Below are positions 44,323-52,592 of a stretch of 64,000 nucleotides of DNA, one piece after another. The number at the start of each line of letters is the position of its first letter. The first letter of the stretch is position 1. Source of the DNA: an uncultured Collinsella sp. (lineage in GTDB: Bacteria; Actinomycetota; Coriobacteriia; Coriobacteriales; Coriobacteriaceae); contig UQIT01000001.1 in the NCBI GenBank assembly GCA_900541175.1, positions 1-64,000 of the forward strand, read 5' to 3'. The notes below the pieces were generated by a model. That model saw only the letters and a program-made list of their open reading frames with translations. It did no database searches and had not been told where the DNA came from. The translations under genes were made by a program, and so were the position numbers.

Positions 44323-45405
44323 CTAGAGCGTGTGGCCGTAGGCGTTGGCGGCCTTGATGGCAGCGGCGAACTTCTTGTCGGTGAAGGGCTCCGGGTTGCC
44401 CTGCTTCCACTCGTTGGTGGCGTGTGCGTACTTGCACAGAGCAGGGATATCGGCCTCGGAAAGCCCGACCTGCTCAAGCGTCACGGGCAGGCCCATCTGC
44501 TTGTTAAAGGCGGCGTAGCGCTCAAGGTTCTCGGTGTCGCCCGTGTAGGCGAACAACACCAGCACGCCCAGGCTTACGACTTCGCCGTGCAGGTAGGTGC
44601 CCTCACGCGGAATGCTGCAGGTGGCGTTGTAGAACGCGTGCGCCACGCTCGAGTTGTAGTAGTAATCGTTCTGGTTGGTCAGGTTCGAGACATAGCCCGT
44701 GTTGACCACGATGTCGAGCGCGATCTGCTTGACGGCCTCGCTCGACAGATTCTGACGAACGTCCTCAAGACCCTGAACACCGTAGGTAAACAGCGGCTCG
44801 GAACAGGTGTGGGCAAGAGCCAGGCCAAGGCCGGCGGTGTGCTCCAGGTCGCCGGCGCTCGTGGCGTACTCGACTTCGGGCTGCTTGGACAGGGCGTCGC
44901 CCACGCCGGCCCAGAAGTACTCCGCCGGAGCCTCGGCGATGATCTTGGGATTGATGAAGATGTGCGCCGGTCGGTTGGGGTACGAATAGCCCTCGAGCGA
45001 TCCATCGTCGTTGTAGACGACGGCAATGGCGGTCGCGGCGGAACAGTTAGAGCAAATCGTCGGCACCGTAAAGACAATCTTCTTGAGCTCGATTGCCGCT
45101 GTCTTGACGGTGTCGAGTGCCTTGCCGCCGCCACAGGCGATAAGCACGTCTGCCTGCTGGCAAGCGGGGGAGTTCACGACCTTGGCGATATTGGCGCGCG
45201 TACTGTTGGTGCCGTAGACGCGCGTCTCCAGAATCTCGACGTCGGTACCTTCAAGCGCCGCCTCGATGCCCGGCAGCGCCGCAGCTAGGGCTCGCTTGCC
45301 GCCAATGATGGCGACCTTGGTCGCTCCGTACTCTGCCAGTGCGGCGGGCAGCTCGGTAAAGCAATCCTCGCCGACGGTATAATCACTCATTCCAATCGTG
45401 CGCAT
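44323..45405 (-). CDS. Iron-containing alcohol dehydrogenase family protein (glycerol dehydrogenase-like)
   Basis: A 360-aa dehydroquinate synthase/glycerol dehydrogenase-fold enzyme. A-C-G-G-G-K-A-L-D-T-V-K (about 90-101) is the NAD-binding Gly-rich motif, T-I-C-S-N-C-S-A-A-T-A follows it, and metal-ligand histidines can be placed in V-A-H-A-F-Y and L-H-G-E-V-V. Substrate could be glycerol or a related polyol; annotation as gldA is common. ATG 45405 follows AAGAAAGAAGG. It is divergent from the ileS T-box. Confidence 0.85.
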   Translation of the reverse strand: MRTIGMSDYTVGEDCFTELPAALAEYGATKVAIIGGKRALAAALPGIEAALEGTDVEILETRVYGTNSTRANIAKVVNSPACQQADVLIACGGGKALDTVKTAAIELKKIVFTVPTICSNCSAATAIAVVYNDDGSLEGYSYPNRPAHIFINPKIIAEAPAEYFWAGVGDALSKQPEVEYATSAGDLEHTAGLGLALAHTCSEPLFTYGVQGLEDVRQNLSSEAVKQIALDIVVNTGYVSNLTNQNDYYYNSSVAHAFYNATCSIPREGTYLHGEVVSLGVLVLFAYTGDTENLERYAAFNKQMGLPVTLEQVGLSEADIPALCKYAHATNEWKQGNPEPFTDKKFAAAIKAANAYGHTL

Positions 45406-45550
45406 GGCAACCTTCTTTCTTTCGATAAAGTGCTTTCAGGTATTTTGCTCCTAGAGAAGGTCCACAGCCGCGAGAAATTTCGAACGTATAAAACCAGTGT
45501 TGAGGGTTTTTCGCCGGCGCGGAACGTGCTAGCATACTCCGCATAAGCGT

Positions 45551-45850
45551 TGATGGGGACGAGTAGTCGGCCGTCCGCATGTTACAGAGAGCGGGGAGCG
45601 CTGAGAACCCGTGCATGCGACCGATGAAAATCACCCCGGAGCTGCGGTCCCAACGGACGCGTCGCACAGGCTCGTCTTAGTAGATATCGCCGAGATGGTC
45701 GTCGATACAGGCCAGCCGAGTAACGGATGCGAGCGCGCGAATATGCGGGCGAGGGCATCTAAGCTGGGTGGTTAAGCGAAGAGCTTTTGCGGGCGTGCAG
45801 CCCGTTTTGCGGCGCTTCGTCCCAGCTTGTAGGGACGGGCGCTTTTTTGG
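45551..45850 (+). promoter_or_regulatory. T-box riboswitch controlling ileS (AUC specifier)
   Basis: The leader shows GATGGGGACGAGTAG (45551-), the stem I element AGAGAG (45586-45591), a specifier loop G-A-A-A-A-T-C-A with AUC at 45630-45632 (isoleucine), and the T-box core GCTGGGTGG (45763-45771). AGCTGGG (45762-45768) can pair with CCCAGCT (45821-45827) as antiterminator. The competing terminator is 45812-45842 (GCGC-x2-CGTCCC against GGGACG-x2-GCGC) with a T-run at 45843-45848. Uncharged tRNA-Ile would favour read-through into ileS. Confidence 0.85.
45812..45848 (+). terminator. Regulated terminator of the ileS T-box
   Basis: A GC-rich stem with two internal mismatches, loop AGCTTGTA, followed by six T. 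It is mutually exclusive with the T-box antiterminator because they share CGTCCC. Confidence 0.8.
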
Positions 45851-45891
45851 TGCCCAGAGGGCGTGCGCGCCCATGACATGAAAGGGGTACC

Positions 45892-48693
45892 GTGGCAAAC
45901 GAGTACAAGCAGACGATGAATCTGCCCAAAACCGGATTTCCCATGCGTGCCGGTCTTTCCAAGTCCGAGCCCAAGCGACTCAAGGACTGGCAGGACAACA
46001 AGGTCTACGAGCAAGTTCTAAAGAAGAACGAGGGTCACAAGAAGTTCGTGCTGCACGACGGCCCTCCGTACGCCAACGGCCCGATCCACATCGGCCACGC
46101 CATGAACAAGATCTCCAAGGACATGATCAACCGTTACTGGATGATGCAGGGCTATGAGGTTCCCTATGTCCCCGGTTGGGACTGCCACGGTCAGCCGATC
46201 GAGCATAAAGTCGAGGAGAAGCTCGGCACCGAGAAGTTCAACCAGACCTCCACGGCTCAGATCCGTGAGCTTTGCAATAAGTTCGCTGTCGAGAACATCG
46301 AGCTGCAGAAGGCCGGCTTCCGTCGCCTGGGCGTGCTCGGCGATTGGGACAACCCCTATCTGACGCTCTATCACCAGCATGACGCCGCCGACATCGAGGT
46401 TTTCAAGGCCATGTTCGACAAGGGCATGATCTATCGCGGTCACAAGCCCGTCCACTGGTGCAAGCACTGCCATACCGCACTCGCTGAGGCCGAGATTGAG
46501 TACTCCGACGAGACGAGCCCGTCCATCTTCGTGCGCTTTGAGATGACCTCCAAGCCCGCCGGCCTCGAGAACTTCGACGGCCCGGTTGACTTCATCATCT
46601 GGACGACCACGCCGTGGACCATCCCCTCCGACCAGGCAGTTTCTCTCAAGCCCGGTGCCGCCTACGTCGCCGTTGAGCACAACGGCCGCGCCGAGGTCAT
46701 GCTCGAGGACCTGGCTCCCAAGTGCTGTGAAGAGTTTGGCTGGGAGTACACCCCGGTTGTGGTCGACGGCAAGCCCTATGTGGTTCCCGCCGAGACCTTC
46801 CACCACATCCACTACAAGCAGCCGATCTTTGACGGTGTTGAGGGCGTGGCGCTGCTGGCCGATTACGTCGGTGTCGATGACGGTACCGGTATCGTCCACA
46901 ACTCGCCCGGCCACGGCGTCGACGACTACTTTGCCTGCCTCAAGGAGGGCATTACCGACATCTGCATGCCGGTCGATGACGACGGCAAGTTCTACACCGG
47001 CGAGGAGTTTGGTACCGGTGGCCCCTTCAGCGGTATGGACACCGATGAGGCCAACCCGCACATCATCGAGTTCCTGCGCGAGCGCGGCACCCTGGTCCTC
47101 GAGAAGAAGATCACGCACAGCTATCCGCACTGCTGGCGCTGCAAGCATCCGGTGCTCTTCCGTGCTACCGACCAGTGGTTTGTCTCGATGGACAAGACCG
47201 GTTTGCGCGAGCAGGCTGGCAAAGAGGTCCGCGAGAACGTCAAGTGGTATCCGGCCCACGCGGCTAACCGCATCGGCGCCATGGTCGAGCAGCGTCCCGA
47301 CTGGTGCATCAGCCGTCAGCGCAACTGGGGCGTGCCTATCCCCAGCTACACCTGCGCCGACTGCGGCGAGAAGGTCATGAACGACGCCACGCTCGACGCC
47401 GTCATCAAGCTCTTCCACGAGAAGGGCTCTGACGCCTGGTTCACCGACACTCCCGAGAGTTACCTGGGCGAGGCCTGCGTCTGCCCCAAGTGCGGCGGCC
47501 ATCACCTCAAGGCCGATAAGGACATCCTCGACGTGTGGTGGGATTCCGGCGTCTCCTGGAAGGCCGTCTGCGAGTACCGTCCCGAGCTGGACTATCCGGC
47601 GGATGTGTACCTCGAGGGCTCCGACCAGCACCGCGGTTGGTTCCAGAGTTCGCTGCTCACCTCGGTGGGTGCCAACGGCCATGCACCGTACAAGGCGGTC
47701 GTCTCGCAGGGCTTCACACTCGATGGCCAGGGCCGCAAGATGTCCAAGTCGCTCGGCAATGTCATCGACCCCAATAAGGTCTGCGACGAGATGGGCGCTG
47801 ACATCATCCGTCTGTGGGTTGCCTCCGTCGACACCAGCTCTGACGTCTCCATCGACCACGAGATTCTCGCTCGTACGTCCGATGCCTACCGTCGTTTCCG
47901 CAACACGCTGCGCTTCTTGCTCTCCGAGCTCGAGGGTCAGTTTGAGCCCGAGACCGACGGCGTCGCCTTTGCCGACTTGCTGCCGCTCGACAAGCTCATG
48001 GTTGCCCGTCTGACCCAGGTCCAGGCCGAGGTCGACGACGCCTACGCCAGCTACGAGTTCCCGCGCGCCTACCGTGCGCTTTACGACTTCGTGGTCACCG
48101 AGCTTTCCAACGTGTACCTCGACGCCCTGAAGGATCGTCTGTACTGCGATAAGCCCGGCTCGCTCGAGCGCCGCAGCGCCCAGACTGTCCTGGCCGAGCT
48201 CTTCTCGATGCTCATGCGCGACCTGCAGCCGATCTTGTCCTACACGGTTGACGAGGCCATGGCCTATGCGCCCGCCGGCTGCGTCGATCACCAGAAGTAC
48301 GCTGCGCTGCTTGATTGGTACAAGTCGCCCATCACGTTCGACGAGGCCAATGAGTTCGAGGGCGTGCTCGAGGCTTCTCTTGAGCTCCGTAGCGCCGTGA
48401 CCAAGGCCCTTGAGGATGCCCGTTCTGCCGGCACCTTCACCAAGAGCCAGCAGGTTCGCGTCAAGGCGGTCGTTCCCGCCGAGATGTACGCGCTGCTGAC
48501 TGGTGACAAAGCGGTCGACCTGGCCGAGTTCTACATCGTCTCCGATGTTGAGCTGACCCAGGGCGAAGAGCTTTCCGTCTGCATTGATGCTGCCGAGGGC
48601 GAGTGCTGCGACCGTTGCTGGAACTACCGCACCACCGTCGGCGAGTACAACGGCCACGCTCATATTTGCAAGCGCTGCGCCGATGCTTTGTAG
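45892..48693 (+). CDS. ileS: Isoleucine-tRNA ligase
   Basis: A 933-aa class Ia synthetase. H-I-G-H is at 66-69 and K-M-S-K-S at 616-620. The CP1 editing domain has W-T-T-T-P-W-T-I-P, and a C-terminal zinc ribbon (C-D-R-C-W and C-K-R-C) matches the bacterial zinc-containing type. Start is GTG at 45892 after AAAGGGG. It is controlled by the upstream T-box. A perfect hairpin overlaps the stop codon. Confidence 0.97.
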   Translation: MANEYKQTMNLPKTGFPMRAGLSKSEPKRLKDWQDNKVYEQVLKKNEGHKKFVLHDGPPYANGPIHIGHAMNKISKDMINRYWMMQGYEVPYVPGWDCHGQPIEHKVEEKLGTEKFNQTSTAQIRELCNKFAVENIELQKAGFRRLGVLGDWDNPYLTLYHQHDAADIEVFKAMFDKGMIYRGHKPVHWCKHCHTALAEAEIEYSDETSPSIFVRFEMTSKPAGLENFDGPVDFIIWTTTPWTIPSDQAVSLKPGAAYVAVEHNGRAEVMLEDLAPKCCEEFGWEYTPVVVDGKPYVVPAETFHHIHYKQPIFDGVEGVALLADYVGVDDGTGIVHNSPGHGVDDYFACLKEGITDICMPVDDDGKFYTGEEFGTGGPFSGMDTDEANPHIIEFLRERGTLVLEKKITHSYPHCWRCKHPVLFRATDQWFVSMDKTGLREQAGKEVRENVKWYPAHAANRIGAMVEQRPDWCISRQRNWGVPIPSYTCADCGEKVMNDATLDAVIKLFHEKGSDAWFTDTPESYLGEACVCPKCGGHHLKADKDILDVWWDSGVSWKAVCEYRPELDYPADVYLEGSDQHRGWFQSSLLTSVGANGHAPYKAVVSQGFTLDGQGRKMSKSLGNVIDPNKVCDEMGADIIRLWVASVDTSSDVSIDHEILARTSDAYRRFRNTLRFLLSELEGQFEPETDGVAFADLLPLDKLMVARLTQVQAEVDDAYASYEFPRAYRALYDFVVTELSNVYLDALKDRLYCDKPGSLERRSAQTVLAELFSMLMRDLQPILSYTVDEAMAYAPAGCVDHQKYAALLDWYKSPITFDEANEFEGVLEASLELRSAVTKALEDARSAGTFTKSQQVRVKAVVPAEMYALLTGDKAVDLAEFYIVSDVELTQGEELSVCIDAAEGECCDRCWNYRTTVGEYNGHAHICKRCADAL

Positions 48694-48724
48694 GTTACGG
48701 CGTTCGTAGAACGCCGTAACCTAC
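48690..48724 (+). repeat. Perfect 16-bp inverted repeat over the ileS stop codon
   Basis: The arms 48690-48705 and 48709-48724 are exact with a 3-nt loop. The left arm contains the ileS TAG. No T-run follows, so it may stabilise the 3' end rather than terminate. Confidence 0.7.
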
Positions 48725-49066
48725 CGACGCTGCAAACGCCCCTAAGCGGCAATCTGACGTTCAATCGTCGGTCGCGTACCAAAGTACGCTTCCCTCCTCT
48801 TTCACGTCACCTTGCTCGCTTAGGGACGTTTTCGCTGTTGGTGACGATAACGCGGCGTTTCCATTGCTGGAGCTAGAGGCTTTCTTTCGACTTGCGTTTT
48901 TAGTCGAAAGCTATTAAGCGACATTCCGTTATTCGGAATGTCGCTTTCGTTTTTAGCTGGTTATTTCGCTTGCGTTGGTGGATATGTCGTGCGTTCTGCG
49001 TATGGCAATATAAGATAGTTCTTTGTATTAAACGTAATTCGATGATCTTGAGGTTAGGGGATTTCT
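48725..49066 (+). other. Structured intergenic region between ileS and lspA
   Basis: No gene is seen. It holds an imperfect 15-bp inverted repeat (48734-48748 with 48817-48831, one mismatch) enclosing about 68 nt, including a small GCGTACC-AAA-GTACGC hairpin; a 9-bp hairpin (48884-48892 with 48902-48910); and a terminator-like stem at 48916. A small RNA is possible but unproven. Confidence 0.5.
48916..48955 (+). terminator. Intrinsic terminator between ileS and lspA
   Basis: A perfect 13-bp stem (48916-48928 with 48934-48946), a 5-nt loop and a T-rich tail ending in five T. Confidence 0.8.
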
Positions 49067-49666
49067 TTGGGTCGTGCTGGGGATATGACGCCGCCTTTGC
49101 GCTGGCGGTTAGGTGTTGCTGGTGGGGTGGTGCTGGTTGTGCTGCTTTTTGATCAGCTGACCAAGCTTGCGGTTCGTGCCGTGGGCGACGCTTTGCATGT
49201 GACTGTTATCCCCGGTGTGATCGACTTCCTGTTTGTCCGCAATATCGGTGCTGCCTTTAGCATGGGCGAGGGGCATGGCGTTGCGTTTGCTTTGCTGGCG
49301 CTTGCGGTCATTGTCGCCATTGCCGTGTACTTGCTTCGCGCGCCCCAGCTTGCTCGCTTGGAGGTTGTGGGCATGGCTATGGTCGCGGGCGGCGCCATTG
49401 GCAACGCGATCGACCGTCTGGCCTTTGGCTTCGTGACCGATTTTATTGCCACCACCTTCATCGACTTTCCCGTCTTCAATGTGGCCGATATCGGCATTAC
49501 CGTGGGCGTTGTGCTCGCCCTCTTCGGCTACATGTTCTTGAGTCCCGCGGCCCGCGAGGTTGATGCGACTGCCGAGCTCAATGCCCGTGATGAGGCCCGC
49601 GCTAAGCGCAAAGCCAAGCAGCGTGGGGAGCGTGCCCGCAAGATTCGCGAAAGGAATGAGCGTTAA
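49067..49666 (+). CDS. lspA: Lipoprotein signal peptidase
   Basis: A 199-aa, four-helix membrane aspartyl protease that cleaves prolipoproteins. V-R-N-I-G-A-A-F-S, G-G-A-I-G-N-A-I-D-R and V-F-N-V-A-D-I-G-I are the family motifs with the catalytic Asp pair. It has a long basic C-terminal tail (A-K-R-K-A-K-Q-R). The TTG at 49067 has AGGGG 8 nt upstream; ATG 49085 is the alternative and would start six codons later. Its stop overlaps the next ATG. Confidence 0.92.
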   Translation: MGRAGDMTPPLRWRLGVAGGVVLVVLLFDQLTKLAVRAVGDALHVTVIPGVIDFLFVRNIGAAFSMGEGHGVAFALLALAVIVAIAVYLLRAPQLARLEVVGMAMVAGGAIGNAIDRLAFGFVTDFIATTFIDFPVFNVADIGITVGVVLALFGYMFLSPAAREVDATAELNARDEARAKRKAKQRGERARKIRERNER

Positions 49667-50679
49667 TGGCCGACATCCATATTCTTGTTGCCGACGATTC
49701 CGCTGGTCAGCGTCTTGACGCCTATTTGGGCGCCAACGATGGCTGTCCCACGCGCTCTGCCTGCGCGCATCTGATCGAGGGAGGCGCCGTTGCCGTCAAC
49801 GGTGAGACTTGTCTCTCTAAAAAGTACGCCGTACGCGCCGGCGATCGCATCTCGGTCGACTTGCCCGAGCCGCACGACCCGACCGACGTGATTCCCGAGG
49901 CCATTCCCCTCGATATCCGCTACGAGGACGACTACCTTATCGTGCTCTCCAAGCAGCGGGGCCTGGTGTGCCATCCCGCCCATGGCCACGAGAGCGGCAC
50001 CCTTGCGAACGCTCTGGTCTACCACTGCGGCATCGATCATCTTGGTACTGTGCAGGGTGAGGACCGCCCCGGCATCGTGCATCGCCTGGATCGCGATACC
50101 TCGGGCCTTATGCTCGCGGCAAAAGACGACGACACCCAGCGCGCGCTTCAGAATCTCATCCGCACGCGCACGCTCGACCGTCGCTATATCACGCTCGTTT
50201 ACGGTCCCATCGCCATGGACGAGGGCACTATCAACACCGGTATTGCCCGTTCCACGCGCGACCGCGTGAAGATGGCGGTTTCGGATGACCCCTTTGCCCG
50301 TCAGGCCATTACGACCTTTAAGGTCCTCGAGCGCTTTGATTCCACGCGTTTTGACGACGGCTATACGCTCGTTGAGTGCCACCTGTTTACGGGCCGCACA
50401 CATCAGATTCGCGTGCATATGCGCCATATCAACCACGCCTGCGTGGGCGATCCGCTCTACGGCAAGTGCGATGCGCGTGCCGATCAGGGCCTGACCAGGC
50501 AGTTCCTGCATTCTTGGCGCGTTGCGTTCGATCATCCCGTAACGGGGAAGCGCATTGAGTGCCGTGACGAGTTGCCGTGGGATCTCGCTGCGGTTCTCGA
50601 CGATCTGGCTCCGCGCTCGCTCGGTCGCACGGCCGTTGGAGATGAAATCGTTCCGCAGCTCGGTCTTCTCGAAGCCTAG
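49666..50679 (+). CDS. RluA-family pseudouridine synthase
   Basis: A 337-aa protein with an N-terminal S4 RNA-binding domain (R-L-D-A-Y-L-G) and the RluA catalytic motif H-R-L-D-R-D-T-S-G-L, whose Asp is catalytic, plus G-R-T-H-Q-I-R-V-H. Directly after lspA it corresponds to the RluD/YlyB-type enzyme that modifies 23S rRNA; the exact target is inferred. Confidence 0.92.
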   Translation: MADIHILVADDSAGQRLDAYLGANDGCPTRSACAHLIEGGAVAVNGETCLSKKYAVRAGDRISVDLPEPHDPTDVIPEAIPLDIRYEDDYLIVLSKQRGLVCHPAHGHESGTLANALVYHCGIDHLGTVQGEDRPGIVHRLDRDTSGLMLAAKDDDTQRALQNLIRTRTLDRRYITLVYGPIAMDEGTINTGIARSTRDRVKMAVSDDPFARQAITTFKVLERFDSTRFDDGYTLVECHLFTGRTHQIRVHMRHINHACVGDPLYGKCDARADQGLTRQFLHSWRVAFDHPVTGKRIECRDELPWDLAAVLDDLAPRSLGRTAVGDEIVPQLGLLEA

Positions 50680-50761
50680 CCAGTATTAGGTGGTTTCTTG
50701 AACTCGGTAAGCCTGCGGTAAGATATACGATTGTTTACGTTACACGTTGCTGGGAGCCTGC

Positions 50762-52057
50762 ATGCTCGCCTTTTTACAAACCAACACACCCATCGTGATC
50801 TTCAACCAGATTGTCGTCACGCTGCTCACGGTCTGCTTTCTGTACCAGGTGGTCTTCTTTGTCATTGGCGCTCTTCGTGGCGAGGTCGCGCCTCCCAAGG
50901 CCAAAAAACTCCATCGCTATGCCTTTTTTATCGCGGCGCATAACGAGGAAGCCGTAATTGCCAATCTCGTACGCTCCATCAAGGACCAGGACTATCCGTC
51001 CGAGCTTATCGAGGTCTTTGTCGTTGCCGACGCCTGCACCGACAACACCGCGCAGCTCGCACGCGAGGCCGGTGCCATTGTTTACGAGCGCAATGACCTG
51101 GCCCGAAAGGGCAAGAGCTGGGTCATGGACTTTGGTTTCGATCGCATTCTCAACGAGTATCCCGACACGTTTGAGGGCTACTTTATCTTCGATGCCGACA
51201 ACGTTATCTCCCGCGATTACGTGTCCAAGATGAACGATGCCTTTGACCAGGGCTTCCATGTGGTCACGAGCTATCGCAATTCCAAGAACTTCGGCAGCTC
51301 GTGGATCTCGGCTGCTAATGCCACGTGGTATCTACGCGAGGCGCGCTTCCTCAACAACGCGCGCAATATCTGTAAGACGTCCTGCGCTGTTTCGGGTTCG
51401 GGTTACCTTATCTCGTCAAGCGTTATCGAGGGCATGCACGGTTGGCAGTTCCACACGCTGACCGAGGACATTCAGTTCACTACGTTCTGCGCTATTCACG
51501 GTATTCGCATTGGCTATGCGCCGGCGGAGTTCTTTGACGAGCAACCCGTGACGTTCAAGGCATCCTGGAAGCAGCGTATGCGCTGGACCAAGGGCTTTTA
51601 CCAGGTGTTCTTTACCTACGGTAAGCATCTGGTCAAGTCGATGTTCCGCTATCATCGCTTTGCCGCCTACGACATGTTCATGACGATCGCCCCGGGTATG
51701 CTGCTATCGCTGATCTCGATGCTCGCTAATGCGACGTTCTTGATTGTGGGTGGCCTTTCGCATGGTTTCTTGGCAACCGAAGTCGAGATGCAGGCGTGCG
51801 CCGCTTCGCTCATTATGACCTTCGCCATGATGTATCAGACGTTCTTTATCCTGGCGCTGCTCACGACTATCTTTGAGTACAAGCATATTCACTGCGCGCA
51901 AAAGTGGCGCCTGGTGACTAACCTGTTTACCTTCCCGATCTTTATGTTCAGCTATATCCCCATCACGGTGGCCGCGCTGTTCCTGAAGGTCGACTGGGTG
52001 CCGACGCAGCACGCCGTCAACGTTACCCTTGACGAGGTCATGCAAGGCGCCAAATAA
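50762..52057 (+). CDS. Membrane glycosyltransferase family 2 protein
   Basis: A 431-aa protein with an N-terminal membrane helix (about 10-38), a GT2 domain (A-A-H-N-E-E-A-V, D-A-C-T-D-N-T, F-D-A-D-N-V, T-E-D-I-Q) ending with Q-R-M-R-W-T-K-G, and three to four C-terminal helices. The D-A-D and Q-x-x-R-W motifs suggest a processive, synthase-type enzyme using a nucleotide sugar for surface polysaccharide or glycolipid. ATG 50762 is preferred because GGGAG lies 6 nt upstream. Confidence 0.87.
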   Translation: MLAFLQTNTPIVIFNQIVVTLLTVCFLYQVVFFVIGALRGEVAPPKAKKLHRYAFFIAAHNEEAVIANLVRSIKDQDYPSELIEVFVVADACTDNTAQLAREAGAIVYERNDLARKGKSWVMDFGFDRILNEYPDTFEGYFIFDADNVISRDYVSKMNDAFDQGFHVVTSYRNSKNFGSSWISAANATWYLREARFLNNARNICKTSCAVSGSGYLISSSVIEGMHGWQFHTLTEDIQFTTFCAIHGIRIGYAPAEFFDEQPVTFKASWKQRMRWTKGFYQVFFTYGKHLVKSMFRYHRFAAYDMFMTIAPGMLLSLISMLANATFLIVGGLSHGFLATEVEMQACAASLIMTFAMMYQTFFILALLTTIFEYKHIHCAQKWRLVTNLFTFPIFMFSYIPITVAALFLKVDWVPTQHAVNVTLDEVMQGAK

Positions 52058-52065
52058 CCACCACC

Positions 52066-52108
52066 AAAACCACCGCAAAGGGGACAGGCACCTTTGTGGT
52101 GGTTTTTG
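52066..52108 (+). terminator. Terminator (AAAACCACCGCAAAGG palindrome) after the glycosyltransferase
   Basis: A 16-bp stem (52066-52081 with 52091-52106, one G-U pair), a 9-nt loop and a T-run. It is a near copy of the palindrome at 44275-44313 and contains GGGGAC like other repeats here. Confidence 0.8.
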
Positions 52109-52138
52109 CTTTTGCGATGCAGCTCGAGGAGGTACTCG

Positions 52139-52561
52139 ATGTTTTATATCCCGTTTTGGATTTGCATCTTTGCCGGCGTGGCAAGTGATGCCCGAGAGCG
52201 ACGGTTTCCCAATGGGCTTGCCGGCGCATGTGCCGTGGCGGCGTTGGCGGGCGTTTGGCTCGACCTCGGTTTGAACACAGCGCTTGACCACGCCGGTCTT
52301 GCGGTCATCGTCTACCTTGCCCTTGTGCTCACTGAGTCGCTCTGGCGGCGCCTTCGCCACGCCCCGGGCATCGGCATGGGGGATGCCAAGGCGCTCTTCG
52401 CGCTTTGCACGCTCGACCCTATGGGTGGCATCGTGGCATTTGCCGTCGCACTCCTGGCCCTGGCCCTCTCCTGCCTCTTCACAAAATCACGCTCCCTGCC
52501 ATTGCTCCCGTTTTTGGTGCCGATTTTTGCCATAATCGAGGTCGTGGGCTGCACTTTGTAA
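52139..52561 (+). CDS. Small prepilin peptidase-like A24 protease
   Basis: A 140-aa, mostly hydrophobic protein. D-A-R-E-R-R-F-P-N near residue 18 and G-M-G-D-A-K around residue 80 are the two Asp motifs of A24 aspartyl proteases (CpaA/TadV-type). No N-terminal methyltransferase domain is present. ATG 52139 follows GAGGAGG. No pilin or secretion genes are nearby, so its substrate is unknown. Confidence 0.8.
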   Translation: MFYIPFWICIFAGVASDARERRFPNGLAGACAVAALAGVWLDLGLNTALDHAGLAVIVYLALVLTESLWRRLRHAPGIGMGDAKALFALCTLDPMGGIVAFAVALLALALSCLFTKSRSLPLLPFLVPIFAIIEVVGCTL

Positions 52562-52592
52562 CCGATTGCGCATCCTTCTTAAGGAGCATGCC

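Noticed and set aside
43997..44437. A 146-codon open frame on the minus strand
   Set aside because: It runs out of the end of the GldA-like gene in another frame and through its terminator, and no family is recognisable.
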